DNA from: Paenibacillus qinlingensis
GTDB taxonomy: Bacteria; Bacillota; Bacilli; Paenibacillales; NBRC-103111
Reading direction: 5' to 3'
Assembly (NCBI RefSeq): GCF_013204845.1
Contig: NZ_JABMKY010000005.1
Location: forward strand, 310,001-374,000
DNA length: 64,000 nucleotides
Part shown: in pieces, positions 8,494-16,155 of the stretch
Layout: each line of letters starts with the position of its first letter
Numbering within the stretch: position 1 is the first letter of the stretch
The notes under the pieces: model-generated
The model's input: only the letters and a program-made list of their open reading frames with translations
Told to the model about the DNA's origin: nothing
The model's database searches: none
Made by a program: the position numbers and the translations under genes

Positions 8494-9888
8494 TTACGAA
8501 TTCAGAGATGCTTCTCTTGGTGATGATTCCAAGCGTCTCCGATTCAAGAATAGTAGACACATGGCAATGACTGTAAGAATAATCCCGAGTATTCGTAAAC
8601 CACCCGCGCTGAATGTATCGCCCATTACAATGCTGATTAATAAAGAAGAGAGAATGGTGCCCAGATATCTGGATGTATTGAACAAACCGGAAGCTACCCC
8701 AATGATTTCTTTCGGTGAGCTTTGGAACAAAACAGCTTGCATCCCGACATTATTCAAGCCGTTGCTGATTCCGAACGCGGCTAAAGCCAAACATATACTG
8801 AGCATCGGAGACGTTGGCTGCCAGGTTACGATCCATATAGACCCAAGTGTCATTAAAATTGCGGATAGCCGCAAGGCTGGTCGAGGTCCTGATCGATCAA
8901 TCCATCGTCCTGCCAGAGGAGATACGACGAGTGAACATAAGCCTAGGCTTAACATAAGAAGTCCTGTGTGGAACTCACTGACATGGCGTACCATTTGCAA
9001 ATAAGACGGAAGCCCGAAAAAAAGTGAGTAAAATAGTACGTTTACGAGCATGAATTCAATATTGACCCTCGTCATTGCCGGATACTTGGCGAATGTGCGC
9101 AAAGGAATAAAGGGAGTTGCCGTTCTTAGCTCATGCCGTACGAAAGCCCCTAGTGAAATGAGGCCAACCAATCCCACGCTGACATGCTTAATGGAAATGT
9201 GTCCAACTGATTTGGCAGACAGTACGCCAACGAGTAGCCCAACTAGGCCCACTGTGAAAAGTAGAATCCCAGACGCATCGATGAACGCCAACCATTTTCG
9301 CAAAGATAGCTTGGCTGTGAGGGATGTTGGCTGTTGGTCATTGGGAATGAATCTTCTCGCGAGTAGATAGCTCGCCACAACGAACGGAATATTGACGAAG
9401 AAGATCGCCTGCCAGTCCCACCAGTGAATCAAAGTTCCGCCAATGAAAGGGCCAAGTGCTGCAGCTCCCGATAGAAATATGGACATGACGGATAGCGCAG
9501 TCGCTTGTTTCTCCGTAATATGAACCCGCACAATGGCCATGCCGACGGCAACCATCATGCTTGTTCCTATCGCTTGTATAATGCGAAATACAAGGAGCAC
9601 CGCGAAGTAAGGTGATAGCGGAGCTAGTAAGGAAGCAATGAAGGAGATAACCAGCCCAGCAAGAAATATTTTCTTGCGACCGAATAAGTCACTGGCTTTA
9701 CCCATGACAGGCTGCGCAACAGCACTCGCCAAGTAGAAAACAAATATGATCCAGGACACCTCTGTGAATGCAAGTTGGTACACATGTTGCAACCTTGCCA
9801 TAGCAACAGCAATCATCGATGAATTCAAAGGGTTTAGCAGCACCCCCAATCCAACTGAAATTAACAACCATTTATTGCGATCATTCAT
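8494..9888 (-). CDS. MFS drug/proton antiporter, DHA2 (EmrB/QacA-like) family
   Basis: This protein of about 464 residues has 12-14 hydrophobic segments. Motif A (GKASDLFGRKKIFLAG) follows TM2, and the sequence GPFIGGTLIHWWDWQAIFFV in TM5 is typical of the DHA2 branch. The start at 9888 (MNDRNKWLLISVGLG) is preferred because AGGGGGTG lies just upstream; the longer reading adds 15 hydrophilic residues. It is divergent from a LysR regulator, which probably controls it. The substrate is unknown: this branch exports drugs, dyes or metabolites by proton exchange. Confidence 0.88.
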   Translation of the reverse strand: MNDRNKWLLISVGLGVLLNPLNSSMIAVAMARLQHVYQLAFTEVSWIIFVFYLASAVAQPVMGKASDLFGRKKIFLAGLVISFIASLLAPLSPYFAVLLVFRIIQAIGTSMMVAVGMAIVRVHITEKQATALSVMSIFLSGAAALGPFIGGTLIHWWDWQAIFFVNIPFVVASYLLARRFIPNDQQPTSLTAKLSLRKWLAFIDASGILLFTVGLVGLLVGVLSAKSVGHISIKHVSVGLVGLISLGAFVRHELRTATPFIPLRTFAKYPAMTRVNIEFMLVNVLFYSLFFGLPSYLQMVRHVSEFHTGLLMLSLGLCSLVVSPLAGRWIDRSGPRPALRLSAILMTLGSIWIVTWQPTSPMLSICLALAAFGISNGLNNVGMQAVLFQSSPKEIIGVASGLFNTSRYLGTILSSLLISIVMGDTFSAGGLRILGIILTVIAMCLLFLNRRRLESSPREASLNS

Positions 9889-9942
9889 GTCTGACACCCC
9901 CTGTTTACTGATGTCATCGTAATTGAATTTCATTATTTATTC

Positions 9943-9970
9943 CAATGACTTTTATGTTATGATTTCATTG
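9943..9970. promoter_or_regulatory. Putative LysR operator between the MFS and lysR genes
   Basis: CAATGA (9943-9948) and TCATTG (9965-9970) form an inverted repeat with a 16-base spacer in the 116-base divergent intergenic region. A palindromic site of this size between a LysR gene and its divergent target is expected. The exact boundaries are a guess. Confidence 0.35.
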
Positions 9971-10004
9971 ATTATAAGGAATGAGTCGGAGGCGGCGATG
10001 CATT

Positions 10005-10874
10005 ATGGAACTACTACAATTACAATATTTCATCACGGTTGCTCGATTGGAACATATGACTGAGGCTGCACAAAGCCTACATGTTACCCAATCATCCCTT
10101 AGTAAAACCATTCAACGTTTGGAAGAGGATCTTGGCGTGCCCTTATTCGATCGTATTGGAAGGAAGCTGCGATTAAATGAGTTCGGCAGTAAATTTCTTC
10201 TGCGCGCTGAGAGGGCATTGTTTGAATTGGAACAAGGGAAGCAGGAGCTTAGTGATTTATCCAGTCCAGACCATGGCGCGCTCGAATTGGCAGTTACTGC
10301 CGCAAGCACCTTGCCCCAAATCCTTCGAGCATTCAGGCAAAAGCGTCCTCATCTTCAATTTCATGTACAAATGCTAACCACACAAGAAATGGTTACACTT
10401 CTTCATCGAGGAGAGGTTGATTTTTGCTTGTCGTCGCCACCCGTTCAAGGGGATGATATTGTATGTCAAATCGTGTGTATGGATCCAATTCTATTAGCTG
10501 TTCCTTTGGGGCATCGACTAGCATGTAGAACCAGCGTTTCTTTAAGCGAGCTAAGGAATGAATCGTTTGTTGGTGTAAAGAAAGGCTATGGTACCCGAGA
10601 TTTAGTAGACTCGGTATGCCATTCAGTTGGATTCGAACCAAAGTATGTATATGAGGGAAATGAACCTGCAAGATTAAGCTCGCTTGTGGAAGCTGAAATC
10701 GGCCTTGCCTTCCTACCGAGCTCAGCAAGGAACTCGCGTGAACAGATTACCTATCTACACGTAGAAGACCATGAATTAGTGCGGGAAATTGCTTTATTAT
10801 GGCATAAGAGCCGGTACATCTCCAAGGCTGCAGAGGAATTCCGTGAAGTCGTGGTGGCTTATTTTCAGGAGTAG
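10005..10874 (+). CDS. LysR family transcriptional regulator
   Basis: From the ATG at 10005 this is a 289-residue protein with an N-terminal winged helix (MELLQLQYFITVARLEHMTE, then AAQSLHVTQSSLSKTIQRLE) and a C-terminal periplasmic-binding-like effector domain (~90-290). LysR proteins nearly always begin at this MELxQLxYF point, so the in-frame ATG at 9981 is unlikely. It is divergent from the MFS transporter and probably regulates both. Eight bases after its stop lies a small DNA-binding-like gene. Confidence 0.9.
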   Translation: MELLQLQYFITVARLEHMTEAAQSLHVTQSSLSKTIQRLEEDLGVPLFDRIGRKLRLNEFGSKFLLRAERALFELEQGKQELSDLSSPDHGALELAVTAASTLPQILRAFRQKRPHLQFHVQMLTTQEMVTLLHRGEVDFCLSSPPVQGDDIVCQIVCMDPILLAVPLGHRLACRTSVSLSELRNESFVGVKKGYGTRDLVDSVCHSVGFEPKYVYEGNEPARLSSLVEAEIGLAFLPSSARNSREQITYLHVEDHELVREIALLWHKSRYISKAAEEFREVVVAYFQE

Positions 10875-10881
10875 AGCTAGC

Positions 10882-11148
10882 ATGAAATATGTAAATGCGG
10901 AAACTATCTTTCCACAAGAATTAATTGAAGAAATACAGAAGTATACACAGGGAGGAATCATCTATATCCCAAACCCCAAAAGATCACATAAGAAATGGGG
11001 CGAAAACTCGGGGAGCAGGGAATATTTGAATAATCGGAATGAAGAGATTCGTGTGAAATTTGCAACTGGCGTTTCTATCGCTCAACTTTCTGATCTTTTC
11101 TGCCTTTCCAGTTATAGTATTAAAAAAATCATTTATTCAAAAAAATAA
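10882..11148 (+). CDS. CD3324-family small helix-turn-helix protein (Mor-like)
   Basis: This 88-residue protein starts at 10882 (MKYVNAETIFPQELIEEIQK). It carries the conserved blocks QGGIIYIPNP, KKWGENSGSREYLNNRNEEI and the C-terminal helix-turn-helix GVSIAQLSDLFCLSSYSIKK typical of CD3324-family/Mor-related proteins. It directly follows lysR and may be cotranscribed with it. It is probably a DNA-binding protein; no target is known. The extreme C-terminus resembles a short remnant at 18875-18949. Confidence 0.75.
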   Translation: MKYVNAETIFPQELIEEIQKYTQGGIIYIPNPKRSHKKWGENSGSREYLNNRNEEIRVKFATGVSIAQLSDLFCLSSYSIKKIIYSKK

Positions 11149-11157
11149 AGATTCATG

Positions 11158-11190
11158 GGGTCACATCGGAGTATTCTGGTGTGACTTTTT
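11158..11190 (+). terminator. Rho-independent terminator
   Basis: GGTCACA ... TGTGAC followed by TTTTTAT, ten bases after the stop of the small HTH gene. Confidence 0.75.
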
Positions 11191-11280
11191 ATATAATATT
11201 TATTTTCTAGTTGATTAGTACACTCTATAAATCTACCTTCCTTGTTATACTTAGTTATAACGAGATATGGGGGGAACCAA

Positions 11281-12081
11281 ATGAATAAGGATGCTGCAAT
11301 AATTAAGAATAGTTGGAACGAATGGTCTGAAACTTGGTATCAAAGATATAGAGGTGATGATGCTATTTCAAAAATAATCAAGGCTCCTGCATCAGCATTT
11401 CATCATAAAACTTTTTCGATGATCCAACATGCATTGCAGAATTTGCAAGACAAGCGCATATGTGTTCCTTCAAGTGGCGATAACCATGCCGTATTCGCTT
11501 TTCATTTATTGGGAGCACAAGTAACCTCATGTGATATTTCTGAAAAACAAATGGAGAACAGTTCTTATATCGCTCGTAAACATGGTTGGAATATTGAATT
11601 TATTTGTGATGATACAATGAGTTTAAGCAAAATTAATAGTAATGAATATGATTTTGTATATACTTCAAATGGTGTCCATGTTTGGATCAATGATTTAAAG
11701 GCTATGTACACAAATATCCATAGAATACTCAAACCCAGTGGTTCCTATATCATGTTTGATATTCACCCATTCTTACGTCCATTTGGTATCAAAGCAGCAA
11801 AGGACATAAAAGCAGTAAAACCTTACGATTCAACAGGTCCTTTCGGAGATGTTCCAACCTTTAAATGGCGTATGCAAGACATATTGAATGCAATGATGTC
11901 ATCAGGGTTATGCATTAACCATATGGAAGAAATGTATGCTGAAGACGGTTCGTTTTGGGTTGACGATTCCAAAGAAGACGTAGATGCAATGACACAACAA
12001 GAGCTTGATGAATTATCGAATTGGAAATCAAATACATTGGCTGCTCTTCCGCAATGGTTATCGATACAGGCTACTAAATAA
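11281..12081 (+). CDS. Class I SAM-dependent methyltransferase
   Basis: This 266-residue cytoplasmic protein starts at 11281, six bases after a GGGGGG run. The Rossmann motif I region is divergent (ICVPSSGDNHAVFAFHLLGA), followed by the acidic end of strand 2 (VTSCDISEKQMENS). A motif II/III region follows (FVYTSNGVHVWINDLKAMYT), with the product-release stretch RILKPSGSYIMFDIHPFLRP. The N-terminal SWNEWSETWYQRY is common in small-molecule methyltransferases of Firmicutes. The substrate is unknown. It is monocistronic, with a terminator before it and a gene remnant after it. Confidence 0.85.
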   Translation: MNKDAAIIKNSWNEWSETWYQRYRGDDAISKIIKAPASAFHHKTFSMIQHALQNLQDKRICVPSSGDNHAVFAFHLLGAQVTSCDISEKQMENSSYIARKHGWNIEFICDDTMSLSKINSNEYDFVYTSNGVHVWINDLKAMYTNIHRILKPSGSYIMFDIHPFLRPFGIKAAKDIKAVKPYDSTGPFGDVPTFKWRMQDILNAMMSSGLCINHMEEMYAEDGSFWVDDSKEDVDAMTQQELDELSNWKSNTLAALPQWLSIQATK

Positions 12082-12104
12082 AGGGATTGTAGAAAGTGAT
12101 ATAA

Positions 12105-12284
12105 ACTTTAGTAGATACTCTTTACAAACGAACGTACATTCCGTATTGTAAATATGGGTGGATTTCCCATCCTTTTGAAACAGAGTATGATTGGGGAAGT
12201 TGGAAGGATTTTTCGATTCAAGATTTAGATGACTATGCAATCGGTTTCGGTTCGGGTAATAAACAATTCGAGGGAGAGAAATAA
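12105..12284 (+). pseudogene. Open-frame remnant without start codon, upstream of spo0M
   Basis: A 59-codon frame opens right after a TAA at 12102 and ends at TAA 12282-12284, two bases before the spo0M ATG. Its translation looks like real protein (YIPYCKYGWISHPFETEYDW, then SWKDFSIQDLDDYAIGFGSG), but no ATG, GTG or TTG occurs in frame, so it is probably the 3' end of a gene that lost its front. The family is not recognised. The region now carries the spo0M ribosome site (GAGGGAGAG). Confidence 0.45.
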
Positions 12285-12286
12285 CT

Positions 12287-13087
12287 ATGTCCTTTTTTAA
12301 GAAAATGATGGCAAAAGTAGGGATTGGGAACATTGATTTCGATACGCAGTTCCACACGGAGGCTTTCGTTCCAGGAGAGCTGGTAGAAGGTGTTATTATC
12401 GCCAAAGGCGGCAGTGTAGAACAAAAAGTGGACAAAATTTATTTTAAAATTATGACACAATACCGCAAGCCCTCGCCCTCTGAGAGCGATCCGAATCGTA
12501 TGTTGACAGAATCGGTTGAGATCGCCAATATCCTGTTGGGAGAAAGTTTGGAGTTTGCACCAGGACAAACGATCGAAATTCCCTTTTATTTCGTGCTGCC
12601 GCATGAGACACCCATCTCAATTGGGGTAAGCCCGATCTGGATTCGTACAGGAATGGATATTGACAACGCTATTGATCCATCCGATCGAGATGATATTGAA
12701 GTATTGGCTCATCCGCACACTTCTGTTATTTTCGAAGCGTTGGAGGAATTGGGCTTTCATTTACATAAAGCAGAAAACGAATACTTTCCGCAAGCTAATT
12801 ATTACCTGCCATTTATTCAAAACTTTGAATTTGTGCCCTATAAAAATAGCGAATATGGCCGCTCGGTTGAAGAGCTGGAGCTTGTATTTTACCCGGATAA
12901 AAACGGGGTTAAAATTCTCTTGGAATTTGACCGTAAAGCGCGCGGTTTTAAAGGACTTTTAGCAGAAATGCTGGATATGGATGAGTCCCATCACCGTTAT
13001 TATTTCAGTGCCGGAGAGTTGGAGGAAGGCGTTGAATCAGTAGCTGATCAGTTCCGAGGCATTTTTGACCAATTGCTGGATGTGTAA
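12287..13087 (+). CDS. spo0M: Sporulation-control protein Spo0M
   Basis: This 266-residue protein has an arrestin-like beta-sandwich fold, close to the usual ~258 residues of the family. The start MSFFKKMMAKVGIGNIDFDT and the later FVPGELVEGVIIAKGG are highly typical. Spo0M influences sporulation initiation and cell division in Bacillus and is expressed under sigma-W or sigma-H control there; whether that holds here is not visible. GAGGGAGAG precedes the ATG. A strong terminator follows 36 bases after the stop, so the gene stands alone. Confidence 0.92.
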   Translation: MSFFKKMMAKVGIGNIDFDTQFHTEAFVPGELVEGVIIAKGGSVEQKVDKIYFKIMTQYRKPSPSESDPNRMLTESVEIANILLGESLEFAPGQTIEIPFYFVLPHETPISIGVSPIWIRTGMDIDNAIDPSDRDDIEVLAHPHTSVIFEALEELGFHLHKAENEYFPQANYYLPFIQNFEFVPYKNSEYGRSVEELELVFYPDKNGVKILLEFDRKARGFKGLLAEMLDMDESHHRYYFSAGELEEGVESVADQFRGIFDQLLDV

Positions 13088-13123
13088 CGAGTTTCACTGG
13101 TGATAAGCACATAACAAAGTGAG

Positions 13124-13158
13124 AAGGCAGCCGACCTCATTGGATCGGTTGCCTTTTT
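13124..13158 (+). terminator. Rho-independent terminator after spo0M
   Basis: AAGGCAGCCGA and TCGGTTGCCTT form a stem with one G/T position, followed by TTTTTG. Confidence 0.8.
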
Positions 13159-13273
13159 GAAATGGCGGGATTGAAAAAGCATCGAGTCTAGATTCGATGC
13201 TCCAATGCAACTTGAATTATCCTAATTGAAGAATTTGGACCCGTCAGTAAACCAGCATCATTATCGACTGTTA

Positions 13274-13519
13274 TTATGACAAATCCCATTTGATTTTATA
13301 TTTAATTTCGTTGTAGAGCTCAATCTTAAACTCCTCTAGAAACTTCCATTTGATGCTGTCTAACCATTCCTCTAGCAATTCTTCTCGTTCTTCTTCATTC
13401 TGGGATTCATTAAATGATAATTTTTCTTCATCTCCATTTGGATACTGCGCTTTGAGCTTCTCAATCTCTTCAATATCAAGTAGAGACAATACACTTTCGA
13501 CTAGTGATCTCTTTGACAA
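13274..13519 (-). CDS. Small acidic protein of unknown function
   Basis: This 81-residue soluble protein is rich in Glu and Lys and predicted helical (ESQNEEEREELLEEWLDSIK). I chose the TTG at 13519 as start because AGGAGG lies eight bases upstream; the GTG at 13528 in the same frame overlaps that ribosome site and cannot be used with it. The family is not recognised. It lies convergent with spo0M and apart from the zinc-finger-like gene at 13791, so context gives no clue. Confidence 0.6.
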   Translation of the reverse strand: MSKRSLVESVLSLLDIEEIEKLKAQYPNGDEEKLSFNESQNEEEREELLEEWLDSIKWKFLEEFKIELYNEIKYKIKWDLS

Positions 13520-13790
13520 AATAAACACCTCCTAAAATATGGATATACAATCTATATAGTATATGGAAGTTTTTAGTGAATTCTTGTACATGGATACTAG
13601 TAATTAGTGGATTTTTTAAATAGTTTTAAGAGATCAATTAGAGATAATAAATTAAGGTGATAAGCCATTACTTACATGTAATTTAGCTCGAACAACCAAG
13701 GCAACGCTTAGATTATTTTGGTGTTGTGAATGAGCAGATCGTGTATAATTATAACCGTAAAGATGGGCTCAACTCATAAAGGGGATAATA

Positions 13791-14021
13791 ATGGACGAAG
13801 AGGATATCAAGCAACGCATTAAAGATTACCAGCAGGCAGACGGAGTTCGTCATCTTACTTGCGGGAACAACAGTAAACACGAGAAACTATACCCTAAAGT
13901 TCTTGAACAAGGTTTGGTTCTTCTTTGCCCTAATTGCAAGTATACTCAGACTTACATCCCTGATCTCTTTTTTGATGATGGTTTTTATGAGTGGCTGAGG
14001 GGCATGAAGAGCTTGATTTAG
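13791..14021 (+). CDS. Small protein with CPxC-type zinc-binding motif
   Basis: This 76-residue protein starts at ATG 13791 after AAAGGGGAT. It contains HLTCGNNSKHEKL followed 24 residues later by LLCPNCKYTQTYIP, giving one Cys plus His and a CPNC pair that together could bind zinc as a ribbon. A -10-like TATAAT lies upstream near 13744. It is a single-gene unit closed by a hairpin. Function unknown; a nucleic-acid-binding or ribosome-associated role is possible but unsupported. Confidence 0.6.
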   Translation: MDEEDIKQRIKDYQQADGVRHLTCGNNSKHEKLYPKVLEQGLVLLCPNCKYTQTYIPDLFFDDGFYEWLRGMKSLI

Positions 14022-14064
14022 GGAGCAGAATTAGAGTTGAAATAGGGAGAGATTTATTAAGGGA

Positions 14065-14098
14065 AAAGGATGCCGGTTAAGATACGGCATCCTTTTTA
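14065..14098 (+). terminator. Rho-independent terminator
   Basis: AAAGGATGCCG and CGGCATCCTTT form a perfect 11-bp stem with TTTTTATT after it. Confidence 0.85.
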
Positions 14099-14216
14099 TT
14101 GTTATTCATCAGTGGTTATTGTAGGGCACCATCCCTGACAACAATATGGCAAGAAGAAACTGGGATTTTTTGATACAATTGATTTAATCTACTATTGCAT
14201 ACAGGGAGAGAGTGGT

Positions 14217-15155
14217 TTGAAAATTCAGAGACTGCTTGGTATTACAATGCTTCTACTAAGTCAGCGGCGGGTTAACGCCCAAACCTTTGCCGATAAGTTT
14301 GAGGTGTCCCTTCGGACGATTTATCGTGATTTGGAGACGATTAATACCGCAGGTATCCCTATCGTATCGTTCACTGGATACGATGGAGGTTATGAGATTA
14401 TGGAGCAGTTCCGAATTGATCGGCAAATCGTGACGTTTGACGATTTGCAGTCGATTCTGGTTGCACTAAAAGGTGTTCAAGCATCTCTTGACGATAAGGA
14501 GATGGATGATTTACTGACCAAAATCAAAGCGCTTGTAGTGAGATCTGAACAAAACCAAATGGAAGATTCAGGTGAAACACTTATTTTCGATACGAACCTT
14601 TGGCATGGCGGAAGATTGAAGGATAAATCCATGTTAGTCTTACTGCGTCAAGCCTCTAAGAACAGAAAGGTTGTATCATTTTTATATACCAATTCGGATG
14701 GTGTCGGGGAACAGAGGGAGGTCGAACCCATTGGGATTGCCTGGAAAGGTTATGCATGGTACTTGTACGCATATTGCAGGCTACGCAATGATTACCGGAC
14801 GTTCCGACTCTCAAGAGTAAGCGGCTTACGGATCCATTTGGAGCATTTCGCAACCAAGGGTGTTGGAATGAGTGAGCTAGACGCGCGATGGGGAAATCAG
14901 GAGACTGGCCCATCTGTTCCGTTATTGCTACATTTTCGAGCACGGTTAAGAGTAAGGGTGGAGGAAGCCTTCGGTCTGGACAATATAGAAATTCAGGAAG
15001 ATGGCTCCCTGGTTGTCAGAACCAGCTACCCTAATAATCATTGGATGTACGGAATGATCCTTAGCTATGGACCGGATGTTCGCGTACTTGAACCCGCCTT
15101 TGTGGCTGAGAAGATTAGAATTCAAGGAGAGCAGATCGCTAATAATTATAACTGA
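14217..15155 (+). CDS. YafY-type transcriptional regulator with HTH and WYL domains
   Basis: This 312-residue protein begins with a TTG start (14217) served by GGGAGAG. The N-terminal HTH_11 winged helix covers residues ~1-60 (RLLGITMLLLSQRRVNAQTF, then VSLRTIYRDLETINTAGIP). A central WYL domain is seen around residues 135-205 (REVEPIGIAWKGYAWYLYAY, RTFRLSRVSGL), followed by a WCX-like C-terminal extension. WYL proteins sense ligands or nucleic acids and often regulate DNA-damage or defence genes. The neighbour downstream is a convergent beta-lactamase, so no target is evident. Confidence 0.88.
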   Translation: MKIQRLLGITMLLLSQRRVNAQTFADKFEVSLRTIYRDLETINTAGIPIVSFTGYDGGYEIMEQFRIDRQIVTFDDLQSILVALKGVQASLDDKEMDDLLTKIKALVVRSEQNQMEDSGETLIFDTNLWHGGRLKDKSMLVLLRQASKNRKVVSFLYTNSDGVGEQREVEPIGIAWKGYAWYLYAYCRLRNDYRTFRLSRVSGLRIHLEHFATKGVGMSELDARWGNQETGPSVPLLLHFRARLRVRVEEAFGLDNIEIQEDGSLVVRTSYPNNHWMYGMILSYGPDVRVLEPAFVAEKIRIQGEQIANNYN

Positions 15156-15205
15156 GAGCCTCACAGCAGCGAATAACACCCTATAAATGAAGAGTTAGAA
15201 GCTGC

Positions 15206-16009
15206 TTACAAAATGCGGAGGTATTTCAAGGCCTCCAACGTGACCGTCTTTGCGGTTGTCCCGCTGCTATCTACGTTAGTAGCGAATATCCAGTCGGTTT
15301 TACCACGCTCCACATAGCCCACATACCAACCGAGGCCCATGTCGGATAACCGCGTGCCGGTCTTGCCATGCACCGTGTAGTTGTCCTGGTCATTATCAAT
15401 CATGATGCGCTTGACGGTTTTCATAGTCTGTTCTTGGAAGGGCAGTGTCTCCTCCACTAATTCTTCCATGAAGTTGATCTGCTCTTCTGCCGAGATCTTC
15501 AGCGAGTTATTTAGCCAAAAGGTATCGATGCCTCCGCTAATATCCATATTACCGTATTGAATACGCTCTATATTGCTCTTCATCCGCTCGGCTCCAATGT
15601 CCCGTGCCATCGCTTGGTAATACCAGATTGCGGATGCTCGCATTGCTGAAGCCAGTGTATGGTCTCGGTTCCATACCTCGAACGGCCGAACGATGCCATC
15701 CCATCTCTTTACGTCATATTCGTCACGCACCGATCCCACCTCGAGACCGATAAGCGCGTTTGGCACCTTGAACGTTGACTCTGGCGTGAAGCGCTGTCGG
15801 CTCCTTTCGGGATAACAGACGTATATGCGGTCTGTCTTTAAGTTTTTGATGATCAATGTTCCCTGAGCGTCATGGAACATCTCCTCGCAAGGGAGTTTTG
15901 TATCTTTCGGGGAGGCATTCACGGAAAGTACTGCACTGTCCGTTGTTGCTGCGAAAAGCAGGGTTGCAGACGTTAGGGCGATTTGGTATTTCTTTGTCCA
16001 GGTAAACAA
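15206..16009 (-). CDS. Class D (OXA/YbxI-like) beta-lactamase
   Basis: From the TTG at 16009 this is a 267-residue protein, the length of Bacillus YbxI-type class D enzymes. AAGGAGG lies eight bases upstream of that TTG, whereas the in-frame ATG at 16036 has no ribosome site. It has an N-terminal signal peptide (KKYQIALTSATLLFAATTDS). The active-site motifs are S78-T-F-K81, S125-A-I, Y151-G-N and K215-T-G, all four class D boxes. The second box is SAI rather than the usual SxV. It is secreted and would hydrolyse penicillins; YbxI itself is weak, so strong resistance should not be assumed. It is divergent from a MocR regulator. Confidence 0.9.
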   Translation of the reverse strand: MFTWTKKYQIALTSATLLFAATTDSAVLSVNASPKDTKLPCEEMFHDAQGTLIIKNLKTDRIYVCYPERSRQRFTPESTFKVPNALIGLEVGSVRDEYDVKRWDGIVRPFEVWNRDHTLASAMRASAIWYYQAMARDIGAERMKSNIERIQYGNMDISGGIDTFWLNNSLKISAEEQINFMEELVEETLPFQEQTMKTVKRIMIDNDQDNYTVHGKTGTRLSDMGLGWYVGYVERGKTDWIFATNVDSSGTTAKTVTLEALKYLRIL

Positions 16010-16091
16010 ATTGCATTCCTCCTTAGGCGTATTCATAATGGGTAACAGAAAAGCTCGTGCCGACAACACTGAGTATAGTTGAATTTGCGAC

Positions 16092-16115
16092 TTGACTATA
16101 GTGCCGTTTACGGCG
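16092..16115 (+). promoter_or_regulatory. Putative promoter and repeat region between bla and mocR
   Basis: TTGACT (16092-16097) is a good -35 for the MocR gene; an 18-base spacer leads to a weak ATTGTA. On the other strand TATACT near 16072-16077 is a good -10 for the beta-lactamase but lacks a proper -35. The short motif TATAGT occurs twice (16073-16079 and about 16097-16102), as does GTGCCG, which fits the direct-repeat sites bound by MocR regulators. Confidence 0.4.
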
Positions 16116-16155
16116 ATTGTACCCGTACAGTTGGCATGAAGGAGTGAATAAGACG

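Noticed and set aside
8561-9004. 147-residue plus-strand open frame within the MFS gene
   Set aside because: Lies antisense to a well-supported membrane protein, has no ribosome site and a Thr/Arg/Pro-rich composition typical of shadow frames.
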